From assembly GCA_030833845.1 (NCBI GenBank), contig JAURGK010000003.1:62001-126000 (forward strand): a stretch of DNA of 64,000 nt, written 5' to 3'. The position numbers were made by a program, and so were the translations under genes. A model generated the notes under the pieces. That model was not told the DNA's origin. It made no database searches and worked only from the letters and a program-made list of their open reading frames with translations. The DNA comes from Crocinitomicaceae bacterium. GTDB taxonomy: Bacteria > Bacteroidota > Bacteroidia > Flavobacteriales_D > Crocinitomicaceae. The first letter of the stretch is position 1; every line of letters begins with the position of its first letter. This document shows positions 16,180-25,253 of the stretch, one piece after another.

Positions 16180-17074
16180 GTCACTAAACGCTAAAGAGGT
16201 ACTCATTGCATTTTGGACTGCATTGAAAGAATATGTCCAAGAAGGAGCATTTCATCACGGAGCAGCCTTGGCATATTATACGCTATTTGCCTTCATTCCA
16301 ATCATTTATCTGGCAACCTCAATCTATGGGCGTATCATTGGCCAACAAAATATGCGCAACATCGTCTCTGAATTGTTACAAAAAGGGCTAGGAATTACAG
16401 ACAGCACCTCTATTATTCAACTTGTAGACTCAATGTCTATAGACAAACCCAATCTTTTTTTGGAATTAGCAAGTGTCGGCATCTTGTTATACACTTGTTC
16501 GGCCTTTATGATATCCTTAAAACGAAGCCTGAATGAATTCTTCAATGTTGGTAAAAGGAGTCGAGACAACGCCAATATTTTTATGGAAATTATTGGTTTT
16601 AGAATCGTTGGTGTCTTGTTGTTGGCTCTTTTCGCATTAGTGATTATATTATTTTATTTCCTACAAATCTTTATTTTTTCGGCCCTTAGCAGCTGGCTTA
16701 AGGTACAAAATGGATTTGTTGATTTTTCATTTCAATTGATTCATATTTTATTCACAATATTCACAAATGTGCTCATTTTTAGTATGATTTTTAAGTACAT
16801 GCACAATGCAAAAGTGAGTTGGCGCGTAGCACGCAGAGGGGCGCTCATGACTTCCATTTTGCTCTACTTGAGCCAGTTGCTTATTGGATACTATCTCCAG
16901 AATTATTTTATTATGGGAACGCTCGGGGTGGCAAATTCAATATTTATCATGCTTGCATGGGTGCATTACTCTGCCCAAATTGTATTTTTTGGTGCCAAAT
17001 TCACCTTTCACATTGGTAAAATCTATAACGAACAGATTACCACCGCACCTACAGAAACGAAGGGGGTTTCCTGA
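16160..17074 (+). CDS. YihY/virulence factor BrkB family membrane protein
   Basis: Inner-membrane protein of about 304 residues with six hydrophobic segments. The family pattern HHGAALAYYTLFAFIPIIYL follows an amphipathic N-terminus, and the conserved final helices (MLAWVHYSAQIVFFGAKFTF) are present. The molecular function of the family is not settled. No in-frame ATG exists upstream of the first helix. TTG 16160 is the likeliest start, giving MKSKKNKS...; TTG 16133 and 16091 are alternatives. Translation would then overlap the ABC ATPase gene by 20 nt. The 3' end overlaps LptD convergently by 26 bp. Confidence 0.85.
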   Translation: MKSKKNKSLNAKEVLIAFWTALKEYVQEGAFHHGAALAYYTLFAFIPIIYLATSIYGRIIGQQNMRNIVSELLQKGLGITDSTSIIQLVDSMSIDKPNLFLELASVGILLYTCSAFMISLKRSLNEFFNVGKRSRDNANIFMEIIGFRIVGVLLLALFALVIILFYFLQIFIFSALSSWLKVQNGFVDFSFQLIHILFTIFTNVLIFSMIFKYMHNAKVSWRVARRGALMTSILLYLSQLLIGYYLQNYFIMGTLGVANSIFIMLAWVHYSAQIVFFGAKFTFHIGKIYNEQITTAPTETKGVS

Positions 17075-19574
17075 ATTCTATTTTGGCATCCCTAAAGATA
17101 CTCGATGTATTTCTGATGGTGAGTAAAAAACTCTTATTACCTCCAATAGGTACATAATAAAACGAAAGCGCCCAACAATGCATGTTTCGATTTAGCGCAA
17201 AATAAGCATTGGTGAGGCGTCCTTCCTGTAGATTAAAATTCAAATTCCCCGATAGATTCCAACGCTTGGTAAAGCTCAAATCTCCACTTAATACAAGGGT
17301 TTGAACAAAAAGCCAATTACTCGGAGAAGAAGTATTGATATTTTGATTAGCCCTAATGGAATACACATGAGAAAGAGTCATTTTCCAGGGTATATCATAA
17401 TAGACGGCCCTTTCTGGATGCAAGGCATAATAATTAAAATCAGCATTCCAATCCTGTTCATTGAACATTTGGCTATGATCTTGAAGTTTTTGGCGATCTT
17501 TTTTGGGTGCCAGCACCATAGAAGTGGTAAGATTAGTGGTGCTCAGTCTTCCCAAACCCTGGCCATTTTGCCATGCATACTTGCCAAAGGGTTGCCCTGT
17601 TGTATTCCAAGCATAGGGGCTCCATTGGGCATTGGATACAAAATTAATCCATGAAGCTGGGCTAATTCTTAGATTCAAAGACAAATCAGATAATTGATTG
17701 GTGTCCTTTGTAAAATCATAGTATCCAGTTAGAGAAAATTGATCAATGAGTCGTAGTTTGCGATAGCCCGTTAGGGTGTCTTTATCTGACTTAAACTTCA
17801 ATTCCGCCGTATTATTAATGCCAAATGTGAGCAATGAAGCCTCGCGGTTAGAACCCACGTTATATATACTTCGCTCAAAAGGCGAATAAGTAATTTGACT
17901 CTGATTGGGGCCGGCATCTATGGTAATGAGTGGGTTCCATCCAGGCGTATAGCGGTAGCCAATATTAGGAGTCATCAAGTGCCTGAGCCGCGATTGTCGT
18001 TTACCTACAAATCTATAGTAACTATAAATGACCGTTGTGGCGGTAAGGTTAAAATTTAATTCATGCCTCATTGCCATTTGGCGCAAGGTGTCAATTTGTG
18101 TGTTATTCTCAATGGCATTGTAGGATTTTACAATTTGTTGAAAATTGAGCTTATTGCCATAATTTAAGCTTGGATTAATTTTCACGGCATTTTTAAATAA
18201 TCCCGTATTGGTCTGAATGCTAATCGCTTGGCTCACACCATTCATAAATTGCTGTGAAATGGCATTAAAATCTCCATTTTGCATGAGTGAGTCTTTGAAT
18301 TGAGAACGGTTTTGGGCTTCTAGATTATAAGTCAGGCCAATGCGCTGAATGGTTTTTTTCCAATTTCTATCTGCCACTTCAAAAAGATCTTTAAATGGAA
18401 AAACACGCGTCACATTGAAGTTGAAAACCGGGCTAGTTAACGAAACATTTTGAGCAATTGAATTTTGTCTTAAAGACATTTTCAGACCGCTATTTATTGG
18501 CTTACCCGGAAAATTTCTAGCAAGGTTAATATCCGAATTAAATGAATTTGAAAAGTATTCTGGATTGATTGGGTCTAAGGAATTTTTGGATTGATTGTCG
18601 GAAATAAAATTGACATTGGACGAGAAATCCCAAAAGGGGTTGGACTTTTGTGCTTTGCGATGATTCCAGCTGATACTCAGCTTATTGCGCTTATCACCCA
18701 GCGGAAAACCACTATTAAATTGTTGAAACCCAATAGATAGCCTGCCGTTGTAGCCGTATCGTTTGGCATAATCTAAATCATTTCTAAGACCCCAAGATCC
18801 TCTGCTGTATAAATTGGCATATACCGAAGTTTGATAGTGGTCATTGATAGGAAAATACCAACCTAAATTTTGAAAACCAAAGCCATAGGCTGATAAAGGA
18901 ATAAATTCTGGAAACAATAAGCCACTTGACCTTTCTTTTTGATTTGTTGGAATAAAGGCAAAAGGAAGCCCTAGCGGAGTTGGAATGCCCGATACCCAAA
19001 GGTTCATTGGGCCGGTCACAATACGCTCATTGGGCACCAATACGCCTTTACTTAACTGAAAATGATAGTGCGGTTCAGTCAAATCACAGGTGGTGAGAAT
19101 GCCTTGGCGCAGGTGTATTTCTTCATTTGACTGCCTTTTGGCAGTACCCATTTTAAAATAAAATTCATTTTGTTTGATGGATAAAGCTTTGATGTAGGCT
19201 TTCTGTGTTTGATAATTCATCCGAATAGTTTCACAAAAAATAGTTTCTGTACCTTCGGTCAGCTCTGGAAATTCTACTTTATTTCCCAAACTATCTAGTC
19301 TATAGCTCGCCTCAACAATATTCGAATCAATATCAATGAGAATGTAACCTGCCTTTATTGCGAACCCTTCACTTTCTACTTGCGCATCCCCAAATAAATA
19401 GATGCGCTGCCGCACTACATCGTGGATTATCTTTTCAGAGGCCTTGTAGGTAACAATTTGATCCAAACTTTCGCCATTTACAAAAAGGGTATCCTGAGCT
19501 GTAACAAATCCTTTTGCCGACATTATTAACAATGCAGCGAAGAAAAATTGTAAAAAGCGATGATTTCTACTCAA
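17049..19574 (-). CDS. LPS-assembly protein LptD (Bacteroidota type)
   Basis: Outer-membrane beta-barrel that inserts lipopolysaccharide in the outer leaflet. It has 841 residues: a signal peptide (to about GFVTAQ), an N-terminal OstA/LptA-like jellyroll (residues about 50-190, VRQRIYLFGDAQVESEGF), the barrel entry motif TPLGLPFAFIPTNQKERSSGLLFPEF, and a long barrel rich in aromatic turns. The start is TTG at 19574: the next ATG falls inside the signal peptide. It is divergent from the cell-wall amidase gene, and the whole neighbourhood (amidase, MlaD) concerns the envelope. A TAGCTTTG at 19613-19620 (minus) could be its promoter but lies inside the amidase gene. Confidence 0.88.
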   Translation of the reverse strand: MSRNHRFLQFFFAALLIMSAKGFVTAQDTLFVNGESLDQIVTYKASEKIIHDVVRQRIYLFGDAQVESEGFAIKAGYILIDIDSNIVEASYRLDSLGNKVEFPELTEGTETIFCETIRMNYQTQKAYIKALSIKQNEFYFKMGTAKRQSNEEIHLRQGILTTCDLTEPHYHFQLSKGVLVPNERIVTGPMNLWVSGIPTPLGLPFAFIPTNQKERSSGLLFPEFIPLSAYGFGFQNLGWYFPINDHYQTSVYANLYSRGSWGLRNDLDYAKRYGYNGRLSIGFQQFNSGFPLGDKRNKLSISWNHRKAQKSNPFWDFSSNVNFISDNQSKNSLDPINPEYFSNSFNSDINLARNFPGKPINSGLKMSLRQNSIAQNVSLTSPVFNFNVTRVFPFKDLFEVADRNWKKTIQRIGLTYNLEAQNRSQFKDSLMQNGDFNAISQQFMNGVSQAISIQTNTGLFKNAVKINPSLNYGNKLNFQQIVKSYNAIENNTQIDTLRQMAMRHELNFNLTATTVIYSYYRFVGKRQSRLRHLMTPNIGYRYTPGWNPLITIDAGPNQSQITYSPFERSIYNVGSNREASLLTFGINNTAELKFKSDKDTLTGYRKLRLIDQFSLTGYYDFTKDTNQLSDLSLNLRISPASWINFVSNAQWSPYAWNTTGQPFGKYAWQNGQGLGRLSTTNLTTSMVLAPKKDRQKLQDHSQMFNEQDWNADFNYYALHPERAVYYDIPWKMTLSHVYSIRANQNINTSSPSNWLFVQTLVLSGDLSFTKRWNLSGNLNFNLQEGRLTNAYFALNRNMHCWALSFYYVPIGGNKSFLLTIRNTSSIFRDAKIEFRKPPSFL

Positions 19575-19584
19575 GTTGCTTACT

Positions 19585-19592
19585 TAGATTTG
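19585..19592 (+). promoter_or_regulatory. Bacteroidota -7 box (TAGATTTG), 4 nt before ATG
   Basis: TAnnTTTG match followed by TACT and the ATG at 19597. It lies in the 22-bp gap between lptD and the amidase gene. Confidence 0.5.
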
Positions 19593-19596
19593 TACT

Positions 19597-20778
19597 ATGC
19601 AAGAAAAACTTACAAAGCTACCAATTTTCAATGGCTTGCAAAAAAACGGTATTGCAGTCCTTTTATTGGCCTGCATGGCACTAATTTTTAACTCTGCCTC
19701 TTTGGCCCAAGGAGGAAAGATCAAAACAGTAGTCATTGATGCGGGGCACGGAGGGCATGACCCCGGTTGCCATGGTGCGCACAACAACGAAAAAGAAGTT
19801 TGCCTTTCTATGGCACTCAAACTTGGGGCCTTAATCAAAGAAAAATACCCCGACATTAAAGTCATTTACACTCGTACTACTGATGTTTTTGTGGAATTGG
19901 CAGAAAGGGCCAGCATTGCCAATCGCAATAACGCCGATCTTTTCATTTGTATACACGCCAATGCCGGAAGCACAACTGCCTATGGATCTGAAACTTATGT
20001 ACTTGGTTTACATAGAACAGATGCCCAACAAAAAGTAGCAGAAAGAGAAAATGCCAGTATCAACCTCGAAGATGATAAGGGAGCCAAATACCGATCCTAT
20101 GACCTTACCCCCGATGGAATTATTGCCCTACAGTTTCAACTTGCTGTTTTTCATCGTCAATCGATTCTTTTTGCAGAAATGATTCAAAAAGAGTTCAAAA
20201 AAATCGGACGTTATGACCGCGGTGTGAAGCAAGCCGGATTTTTGGTGCTATACAAAACCACAATGCCTAGCGTATTGATTGAGACCGCATTTTTACCGAA
20301 TCCAACTGAAGAAAAATTGATTGGTACCCCTGAGGGTCAACAGAAAATGGCCCTTGCCATGTTTGAGGCTTTTACCAATTATAAAAATGCAACGGAAGGA
20401 AAAACTATTGTAGGAAACACCCAACAAAACAATGCAAATACCACCCAAAATAATACCCAAACCAAACCAAGCTTACCCGTAGAATTACCCAATACAGCTC
20501 AAAAAGAGCAAGGACTGGTATTTCGGGTACAGATTGAAACGGCTACCAAACCAATAGCTCGCAACTCTAGCCACTTTAAAGGTTTAGAAATATTTGAATA
20601 TCAAGACAATGCCCTTTTTAAATATTGTTCCGGAACCTTTGCCAACGACCTACAAGGGGCGAAAAAATATAAAAACGAGCTGATCGAAATGGGTTTTACA
20701 CATGCGTTTGTGGTAGCTTTCCTCGATGGCGAACGCATCAGTATTGAAAAAGCCATTAAATTAGCAGAAAAAAAGTAG
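19597..20778 (+). CDS. N-acetylmuramoyl-L-alanine amidase with C-terminal SPOR-like domain
   Basis: Zinc enzyme that cuts the amide bond between MurNAc and the peptide stem of peptidoglycan, acting in the periplasm. A signal peptide (to about SLAQ) precedes an Amidase_3 domain with the zinc/catalytic residues in VIDAGHGGHDPG, the NEKE motif, CIHANA and the closing VLIETAF. An Asn/Thr/Gln-rich linker (residues about 270-300) leads to a C-terminal domain of about 90 residues (GLVFRVQIETATKPI..., ending in FTHAFVVAFLDGERI) with the pattern of SPOR septal peptidoglycan-binding domains. This is the first gene of a plus-strand run with MlaD. Confidence 0.93.
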   Translation: MQEKLTKLPIFNGLQKNGIAVLLLACMALIFNSASLAQGGKIKTVVIDAGHGGHDPGCHGAHNNEKEVCLSMALKLGALIKEKYPDIKVIYTRTTDVFVELAERASIANRNNADLFICIHANAGSTTAYGSETYVLGLHRTDAQQKVAERENASINLEDDKGAKYRSYDLTPDGIIALQFQLAVFHRQSILFAEMIQKEFKKIGRYDRGVKQAGFLVLYKTTMPSVLIETAFLPNPTEEKLIGTPEGQQKMALAMFEAFTNYKNATEGKTIVGNTQQNNANTTQNNTQTKPSLPVELPNTAQKEQGLVFRVQIETATKPIARNSSHFKGLEIFEYQDNALFKYCSGTFANDLQGAKKYKNELIEMGFTHAFVVAFLDGERISIEKAIKLAEKK

Positions 20779-20779
20779 T

Positions 20780-21817
20780 TTGAAATTTTCAAAAGAAATC
20801 AAAGCGGCAATCATTGCCCTACTGTCGATTGTGATTCTTATTACTGGAATCAATTTTCTTAAAGGCAATAGCTTTTTTGGAGGAGATGATGTTTACACCG
20901 CATATTTTCCAAATTCAGGGCAGTTAATGGTCTCTTCGAACGTCACCTTAGATGGGGTTGAAATTGGTAAGGTAATGAGTATTCGTTCCAATCCCAAAGG
21001 TGATTCTTTGCATAAAGTAAAGATGACCTTCAATATTCACAACCCCGACATCCAACTACCAAAAGGTGCATTTGTAGAAATTGGGTCTCTAGATTTTTTC
21101 ACCAAAGCACTCATTGTGCATCTGCCTTTGGCTGGAAATGGCACTTATTACAAAGCAGGAGCCACCATACCAGGGCGGGTTTCGGTTGATGTCGTTTCAC
21201 AGGTGAAGGCCTATGCTGATCCAGTCTCGCAAAAATTGCAAACCATGATGCTTTCTGTCGACAAAATGGTCAGTTCTCTTGCATCATTTTGGGATACAAC
21301 AGCAACCTCTGAACTTGAAGGAAGCCTCAAGCAGGTTAAATTAACGATCAAAAAATTAGGAACCGTCGCCGATGACCTCCATAATTTTGTGGCTGCCGAA
21401 CGCGCACAATTCTCAAAAATAATGTCCAATGTAGAGGCCATTACACTTAACCTGCGCAAGAGCAATGATCAGATTACAGCCATCATTGGTAATGCCAAAA
21501 AAATAACCGATGAGCTTGTAACAGCAGATTTCAAGAACACTATTTTGGAGGCCCAAACCACCTTAAAGAAGTTCAATATTATATTGGCTGAAATTGAAAG
21601 AGGTCAAGGAACACTCGGCAAGCTCATACACGACGACAAACTTTATGCTGAACTTGTTGCCACCAATAATGATTTGCAAAATTTAGTCACAGATCTAGAA
21701 GCTCACCCCGAGCGCTATGTTCATCTATCTTTAGTTGGGGGCAAGTCAAAAGGTTTGCAGCTCAACAAAAAAAACGAGGATAAACTACTAAAAATACTCG
21801 ATAGCATACCCGATTAA
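20780..21817 (+). CDS. MlaD family protein (MCE domain)
   Basis: Periplasmic lipid-binding protein of 345 residues, anchored by one N-terminal helix (IKAAIIALLSIVILITGINFL). The MCE domain follows (TAYFPNSGQLMVSSNVTLDGVEIGKVMSI), then a long alpha-helical region of about 200 residues. MCE proteins form rings that move phospholipids between membranes with an MlaFE ABC transporter, which is not encoded here. The start is TTG at 20780, 2 nt after the amidase stop; there is no ATG before the membrane anchor. Gene order amidase-mlaD suggests one transcript. Confidence 0.9.
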   Translation: MKFSKEIKAAIIALLSIVILITGINFLKGNSFFGGDDVYTAYFPNSGQLMVSSNVTLDGVEIGKVMSIRSNPKGDSLHKVKMTFNIHNPDIQLPKGAFVEIGSLDFFTKALIVHLPLAGNGTYYKAGATIPGRVSVDVVSQVKAYADPVSQKLQTMMLSVDKMVSSLASFWDTTATSELEGSLKQVKLTIKKLGTVADDLHNFVAAERAQFSKIMSNVEAITLNLRKSNDQITAIIGNAKKITDELVTADFKNTILEAQTTLKKFNIILAEIERGQGTLGKLIHDDKLYAELVATNNDLQNLVTDLEAHPERYVHLSLVGGKSKGLQLNKKNEDKLLKILDSIPD

Positions 21818-21826
21818 CATACAGTT

Positions 21827-23131
21827 ATGCAGCAACTTATTTTTGGCGTATTCACGCTTATCAGTTTTGGATTTTTCGCTTTCAATCTTCGAAAAATTGC
21901 CCAAAATATTCACTTGGGTCTTCCTTTAAATCGATCAGATAATAAACTAGAGCGTTGGAGAACAATGCTCCTAGTAGCGCTTGGTCAAAAGAAAATGTTC
22001 TCAAGGCCCGTACCCGCGCTATTGCATCTTGCGCTCTACGCAGCTTTTGTCATTACCCAAATCGAACTCATAGAAATCATTGTAGACGGGCTCAGTGGGT
22101 CCCATAGATTTTTCAAAGACGACCTAGGTGGTTTTTACACCTTTATGATCAGCTTTATTGAAGTATTGTCCGTTCTTGCATTTTTGGGGACGGTAGCATT
22201 TTTGGCAAGACGCAACCTGTTAAAATTACCTCGATTGACTATGAAAGAATTAGCTGGCTGGCCAAAACAGGATGCCAACCTCATTCTAATCATGGAAATC
22301 GTATTGATTGCGTGCATATTTGCCATGAATGGCGCCGATGAGGTTTTGCGCTCCTATGAAGGTAAAACCAATGGTTTTGCTATAAGTTCATGGCTTGGAC
22401 CTCTATTTTTTCAAGGAAAAAGCCATCAGACACTAGAGTTAATAGAACAAATTGGTTGGTGGGGCCATATTATTATGGTTTATGGATTCATGAATTACCT
22501 CCCTTATTCCAAACACCTTCATATATTCATGGCTTTTCCAAATACGTATTACTCCAAATTAGAGCCCAAAGGCCAATTGACAAACATGGCAAGCGTTACA
22601 AGTGAAGTAAAGCTCATGCTCGACCCAAATGCTGATCCCTATGCAACTCCCGAAAATGATGCAACTCCTTCGCGCTTTGGCGCCAAAGATGTCACTGACC
22701 TGACTTGGAAAAACCTCATGGATGCTTACAGTTGTACTGAGTGTGGCAGATGTACCTCCTCATGTCCAGCCAATACAACTGGAAAATTGCTTTCACCAAG
22801 AAAAATCATGATGGATACCCGAGACCGAATGGTGGAACTTGGTGATTTTAAACGTAAAAATGGGAAGGATGCCGAAGATGGAAAAAGTCTATTGGGTACG
22901 TATATAACAGAAGAAGAGTTGTGGGCTTGCACAAGTTGTAATGCCTGTGTCCAAGAATGCCCTGTAAATATTGATCCTCTTTCTATTATTATTGACCTGA
23001 GAAGGTTTTTAGTAATGGAAGAATCTAAAGTGCCAACTGAATTAACAGGCATGTTAACAAACATCGAAAACAATGGTGCTCCGTGGCAATTTGCACAAAC
23101 AGAACGCATCAATTGGGCAAAAGAAGATTAA
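21827..23131 (+). CDS. membrane-bound (Fe-S)-binding protein, HdrC/GlpC-like
   Basis: 434 residues. About five N-terminal membrane helices (residues 1-230) are followed by a cytoplasmic domain with two classic 4Fe-4S motifs, CTECGRCTSSCP and CTSCNACVQECP. The architecture is that of membrane redox subunits joined to heterodisulfide-reductase-like partners. The next gene, 11 nt downstream, encodes exactly such a CCG-domain partner, so the two probably form one quinone-linked oxidoreductase. The donor substrate is unknown. It follows mlaD by 9 nt. Confidence 0.88.
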   Translation: MQQLIFGVFTLISFGFFAFNLRKIAQNIHLGLPLNRSDNKLERWRTMLLVALGQKKMFSRPVPALLHLALYAAFVITQIELIEIIVDGLSGSHRFFKDDLGGFYTFMISFIEVLSVLAFLGTVAFLARRNLLKLPRLTMKELAGWPKQDANLILIMEIVLIACIFAMNGADEVLRSYEGKTNGFAISSWLGPLFFQGKSHQTLELIEQIGWWGHIIMVYGFMNYLPYSKHLHIFMAFPNTYYSKLEPKGQLTNMASVTSEVKLMLDPNADPYATPENDATPSRFGAKDVTDLTWKNLMDAYSCTECGRCTSSCPANTTGKLLSPRKIMMDTRDRMVELGDFKRKNGKDAEDGKSLLGTYITEEELWACTSCNACVQECPVNIDPLSIIIDLRRFLVMEESKVPTELTGMLTNIENNGAPWQFAQTERINWAKED

Positions 23132-23142
23132 AGTAAAGTATC

Positions 23143-23931
23143 ATGAGTATACAAGTTCGAACTATGGCCGACATGATGGCTTGTGGAGAAAGTCCAGAAA
23201 TTCTATTTTGGGTTGGATGTGCAGGTTCTTTCGACGACCGTGCCAAAAAAATAACCAAGGCCCTTGTCAAGATTCTCAACAAATGCCAAGTAAATTTTGC
23301 CGTATTAGGTGCAGAAGAAAGTTGTACAGGTGATCCGGCAAAGCGTGCTGGAAACGAGTTTACATTTCAGATGCAAGCGCTAATGAATATTGAATTACTG
23401 AATGGTTATGAAGTAAAAAAAATAGTCACCGCTTGTCCACACTGCTTTAATACACTTAAAAATGAATACCCTGAATTGGGTGGCTCTTATGAAGTAATAC
23501 ATCATACCCAACTCATTCAAGAGTTGATCAACACCGGTAAGTTGGCCCTAGCTGACCACGGAACTTTTAAAGGAAAAAAAATTACTTTCCACGACCCTTG
23601 CTACCTAGGACGTGCCAATGATGTCTATGAGGCGCCAAGAGCATTGATCGAAAAACTAGATGCCGCATTAGTGGAAATGAAACGTTGTAAAACCAATGGA
23701 CTCTGCTGTGGAGCTGGAGGTGCTCAAATGTTTAAAGAAGCCGAGAAAGGGAATAAAGAAATAAACATTGAGCGCACTGAAGATGCCCTTCAAACTAAAG
23801 CACAAATTATTGCAACGGGGTGTCCATTTTGTAATACAATGATGACTGATGGGGTCAAGCACTTCGAAAAAGAAGCCCAAGTCGAAGTTTTAGATATTGC
23901 CGAACTTATAGCCAATGCCGCAGATCTCTAA
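23143..23931 (+). CDS. (Fe-S)-binding protein with CCG domains, HdrB/LutA-like
   Basis: 262-residue soluble protein with two cysteine-rich CCG repeats. The first has GAEESCTGDPAKR and TACPHCFNTL, the second DPCYLGR, GLCCGAGGAQMF and TGCPFCNTMM. Such domains bind special Fe-S clusters in heterodisulfide reductase, LutA/LutE and the glycerol-3-phosphate dehydrogenase anchor family. It pairs with the membrane Fe-S protein upstream. The 3' end overlaps the start of the next gene by 17 nt, which implies coupling with that unknown protein. Confidence 0.9.
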   Translation: MSIQVRTMADMMACGESPEILFWVGCAGSFDDRAKKITKALVKILNKCQVNFAVLGAEESCTGDPAKRAGNEFTFQMQALMNIELLNGYEVKKIVTACPHCFNTLKNEYPELGGSYEVIHHTQLIQELINTGKLALADHGTFKGKKITFHDPCYLGRANDVYEAPRALIEKLDAALVEMKRCKTNGLCCGAGGAQMFKEAEKGNKEINIERTEDALQTKAQIIATGCPFCNTMMTDGVKHFEKEAQVEVLDIAELIANAADL

Positions 23932-24331
23932 CATAGTTGAACAATTTGGAACCTATGCCCGTACGTGGGTATATGTTGGAAATAGGGAACTGAATCAAAC
24001 AGAAAGCACTTGGTTAGTAGAGCAAGTTATTTCCTTTACCAATACTTGGCAAACACATGGCAAGCCAATGAATGCTACAGGATTTGTTTTTTCAAATCGA
24101 GCTTTGGTTTTGGTAGCCAATGAAGATGGTGTCAAGGCCTCAGGTTGCTCGATGGATAAAATCAACCATTTTGTCAAACAGATGGGCGCTGCATTGGAAA
24201 TCAATTTTTTTGATAGAATGCAAACATTAGTCTTTGAGGATGACCAATGGACATCTAGTCGATTTAACCCAAATGAAATTCGACCAGTGATTTCAGCAGC
24301 TACTCTTGAGCTTGCTCATTTTCTGATTTAA
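23915..24331 (+). CDS. conserved protein often mislabelled 'ABC transporter ATPase' (138 aa)
   Basis: Small soluble protein of a Bacteroidota family that sits beside the Fe-S protein pair. The recognisable core is TWVYVGNRELNQTE, then a helix, then ALVLVANEDGVKASGCSMDKINHFV. The conserved Ser-Gly-Cys-Ser centre resembles that of homologues remembered from flavobacteria. There is no Walker A, Walker B or signature motif, so the ATPase label found on relatives is not supported. The start ATG 23915 overlaps the preceding gene by 17 nt. It ends at 24331, overlapping the convergent DUF2752 gene by 32 bp. Function is unknown. Confidence 0.75.
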   Translation: MPQISNIVEQFGTYARTWVYVGNRELNQTESTWLVEQVISFTNTWQTHGKPMNATGFVFSNRALVLVANEDGVKASGCSMDKINHFVKQMGAALEINFFDRMQTLVFEDDQWTSSRFNPNEIRPVISAATLELAHFLI

Positions 24332-24602
24332 GTTGTTGGTAAATTTTGATAGTCTGTTTTAGCCAAATGTAGCTCAAAGTCGGAAACACGATCACAACCA
24401 GTTTATTGAAATGCCAGGCCTGTTCGAAATCAAAATGAATGAAGTGTTGGACGGAACGCGTCAGACCACACCCATAGCATTCTTTGTTCAGCAACAGCAC
24501 GGACAAACACAATGACTGCCCCTCGTCAAAAAAAGAGGCGGGTAAGATGATCAATACACAAGGAAGGATCAACAACCCGCCAAATATTAAATACCTAAGC
24601 AT
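24300..24602 (-). CDS. DUF2752 membrane protein
   Basis: 100-residue protein with two hydrophobic helices and the family hallmark CYGCGLTRSVQHF followed by DFEQAWHFN. The Cys-x2-Cys-Gly-x-Thr-Arg motif defines DUF2752, a small inner-membrane family of unknown function. It is the second gene of a minus-strand pair with the Pmp3-domain lipoprotein (1-nt gap). The last 32 bp overlap the convergent gene. Confidence 0.85.
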   Translation of the reverse strand: MLRYLIFGGLLILPCVLIILPASFFDEGQSLCLSVLLLNKECYGCGLTRSVQHFIHFDFEQAWHFNKLVVIVFPTLSYIWLKQTIKIYQQLKSENEQAQE

Positions 24603-24603
24603 G

Positions 24604-25209
24604 TTAACGATTACGACTCACCACAATAAGTGCGTGTATTACACCGGGAAGGCCACACAAGACACACCAAATGATGTTATAGATCACTGTTTCTACATCC
24701 CAATCTGTGGCTAATCCAACAGCAACAGGCGGAATGATAAAGCACAATAAAAATAAAAGCAACACCGGAACATCATCACTGTAATCCTGAGCGTGCTTCA
24801 TTTTTTCAATATGCTTTACCAAACGTTTTTCCTTGGAATGATCAACTATACCCGAATGTACTGAGGCTTTAGAACTTTCGTGCTTGACAAAATGATTTTG
24901 CATTGGTATGCTTGGCATTTGAGTTGGGTTGATTTGAACTGAAGCTACATCTTGAGTTGGGACTGTTGTAGTAATTGATAAGGGTGCTTGTATCGGAGCA
25001 TTTTCGGTTTCCTTAACTAGTTGTTGTGATTTATCTTTTTCAACCAAAGCCGTATTCACTTCGTTTGAATTGGACTCAGGTAGTTGATTTTTCGATTTTA
25101 AACTCGCATGCCATTGTACGTTGTATCCTTTGCGATACAATCTTTTTTCCATTGAACAAGCGCTCATTAGCACCGATAAAACCAATAGGAGAAGCGTAAA
25201 ATTTTTCAT
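24604..25209 (-). CDS. lipoprotein with C-terminal YqaE/Pmp3 membrane domain
   Basis: 201 residues. A lipoprotein signal peptide with lipobox LMSAC places the lipidated cysteine at residue 18. A polar linker of about 120 residues follows, then a C-terminal pair of helices with the Pmp3/UPF0057 pattern FIIPPVAVGLATDW and NIIWCVLCGLPGVIHA. Pmp3 proteins are normally about 55-residue free-standing membrane proteins. Here the two helices would have to reside in a membrane together with a lipid anchor. Transcription is likely from TATATTTG at 25233-25240. It precedes the DUF2752 gene with a 1-nt gap. Confidence 0.85.
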   Translation of the reverse strand: MKNFTLLLLVLSVLMSACSMEKRLYRKGYNVQWHASLKSKNQLPESNSNEVNTALVEKDKSQQLVKETENAPIQAPLSITTTVPTQDVASVQINPTQMPSIPMQNHFVKHESSKASVHSGIVDHSKEKRLVKHIEKMKHAQDYSDDVPVLLLFLLCFIIPPVAVGLATDWDVETVIYNIIWCVLCGLPGVIHALIVVSRNR

Positions 25210-25232
25210 GTGTATTTTTATTTAGGTTCAAC

Positions 25233-25240
25233 CAAATATA
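25233..25240 (-). promoter_or_regulatory. Bacteroidota -7 box (TATATTTG)
   Basis: TAnnTTTG match on the minus strand, 23 nt before the ATG at 25209, in the 44-bp gap after the ALDH operon. Confidence 0.45.
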
Positions 25241-25253
25241 ATGAATTCTTAAA

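Noticed and set aside
19613-19620. TAGCTTTG box as lptD promoter
   Set aside because: It lies inside the amidase coding region 38 nt before the TTG start; chance matches of this 6-base pattern are frequent, so it is not annotated as a feature.
22726-23112. Minus-strand 128-aa open frame inside the Fe-S gene
   Set aside because: A shadow of the gene coded on the other strand.
23915-24331. ABC transporter ATPase label
   Set aside because: No Walker A, signature or Walker B motif is present in 138 residues.
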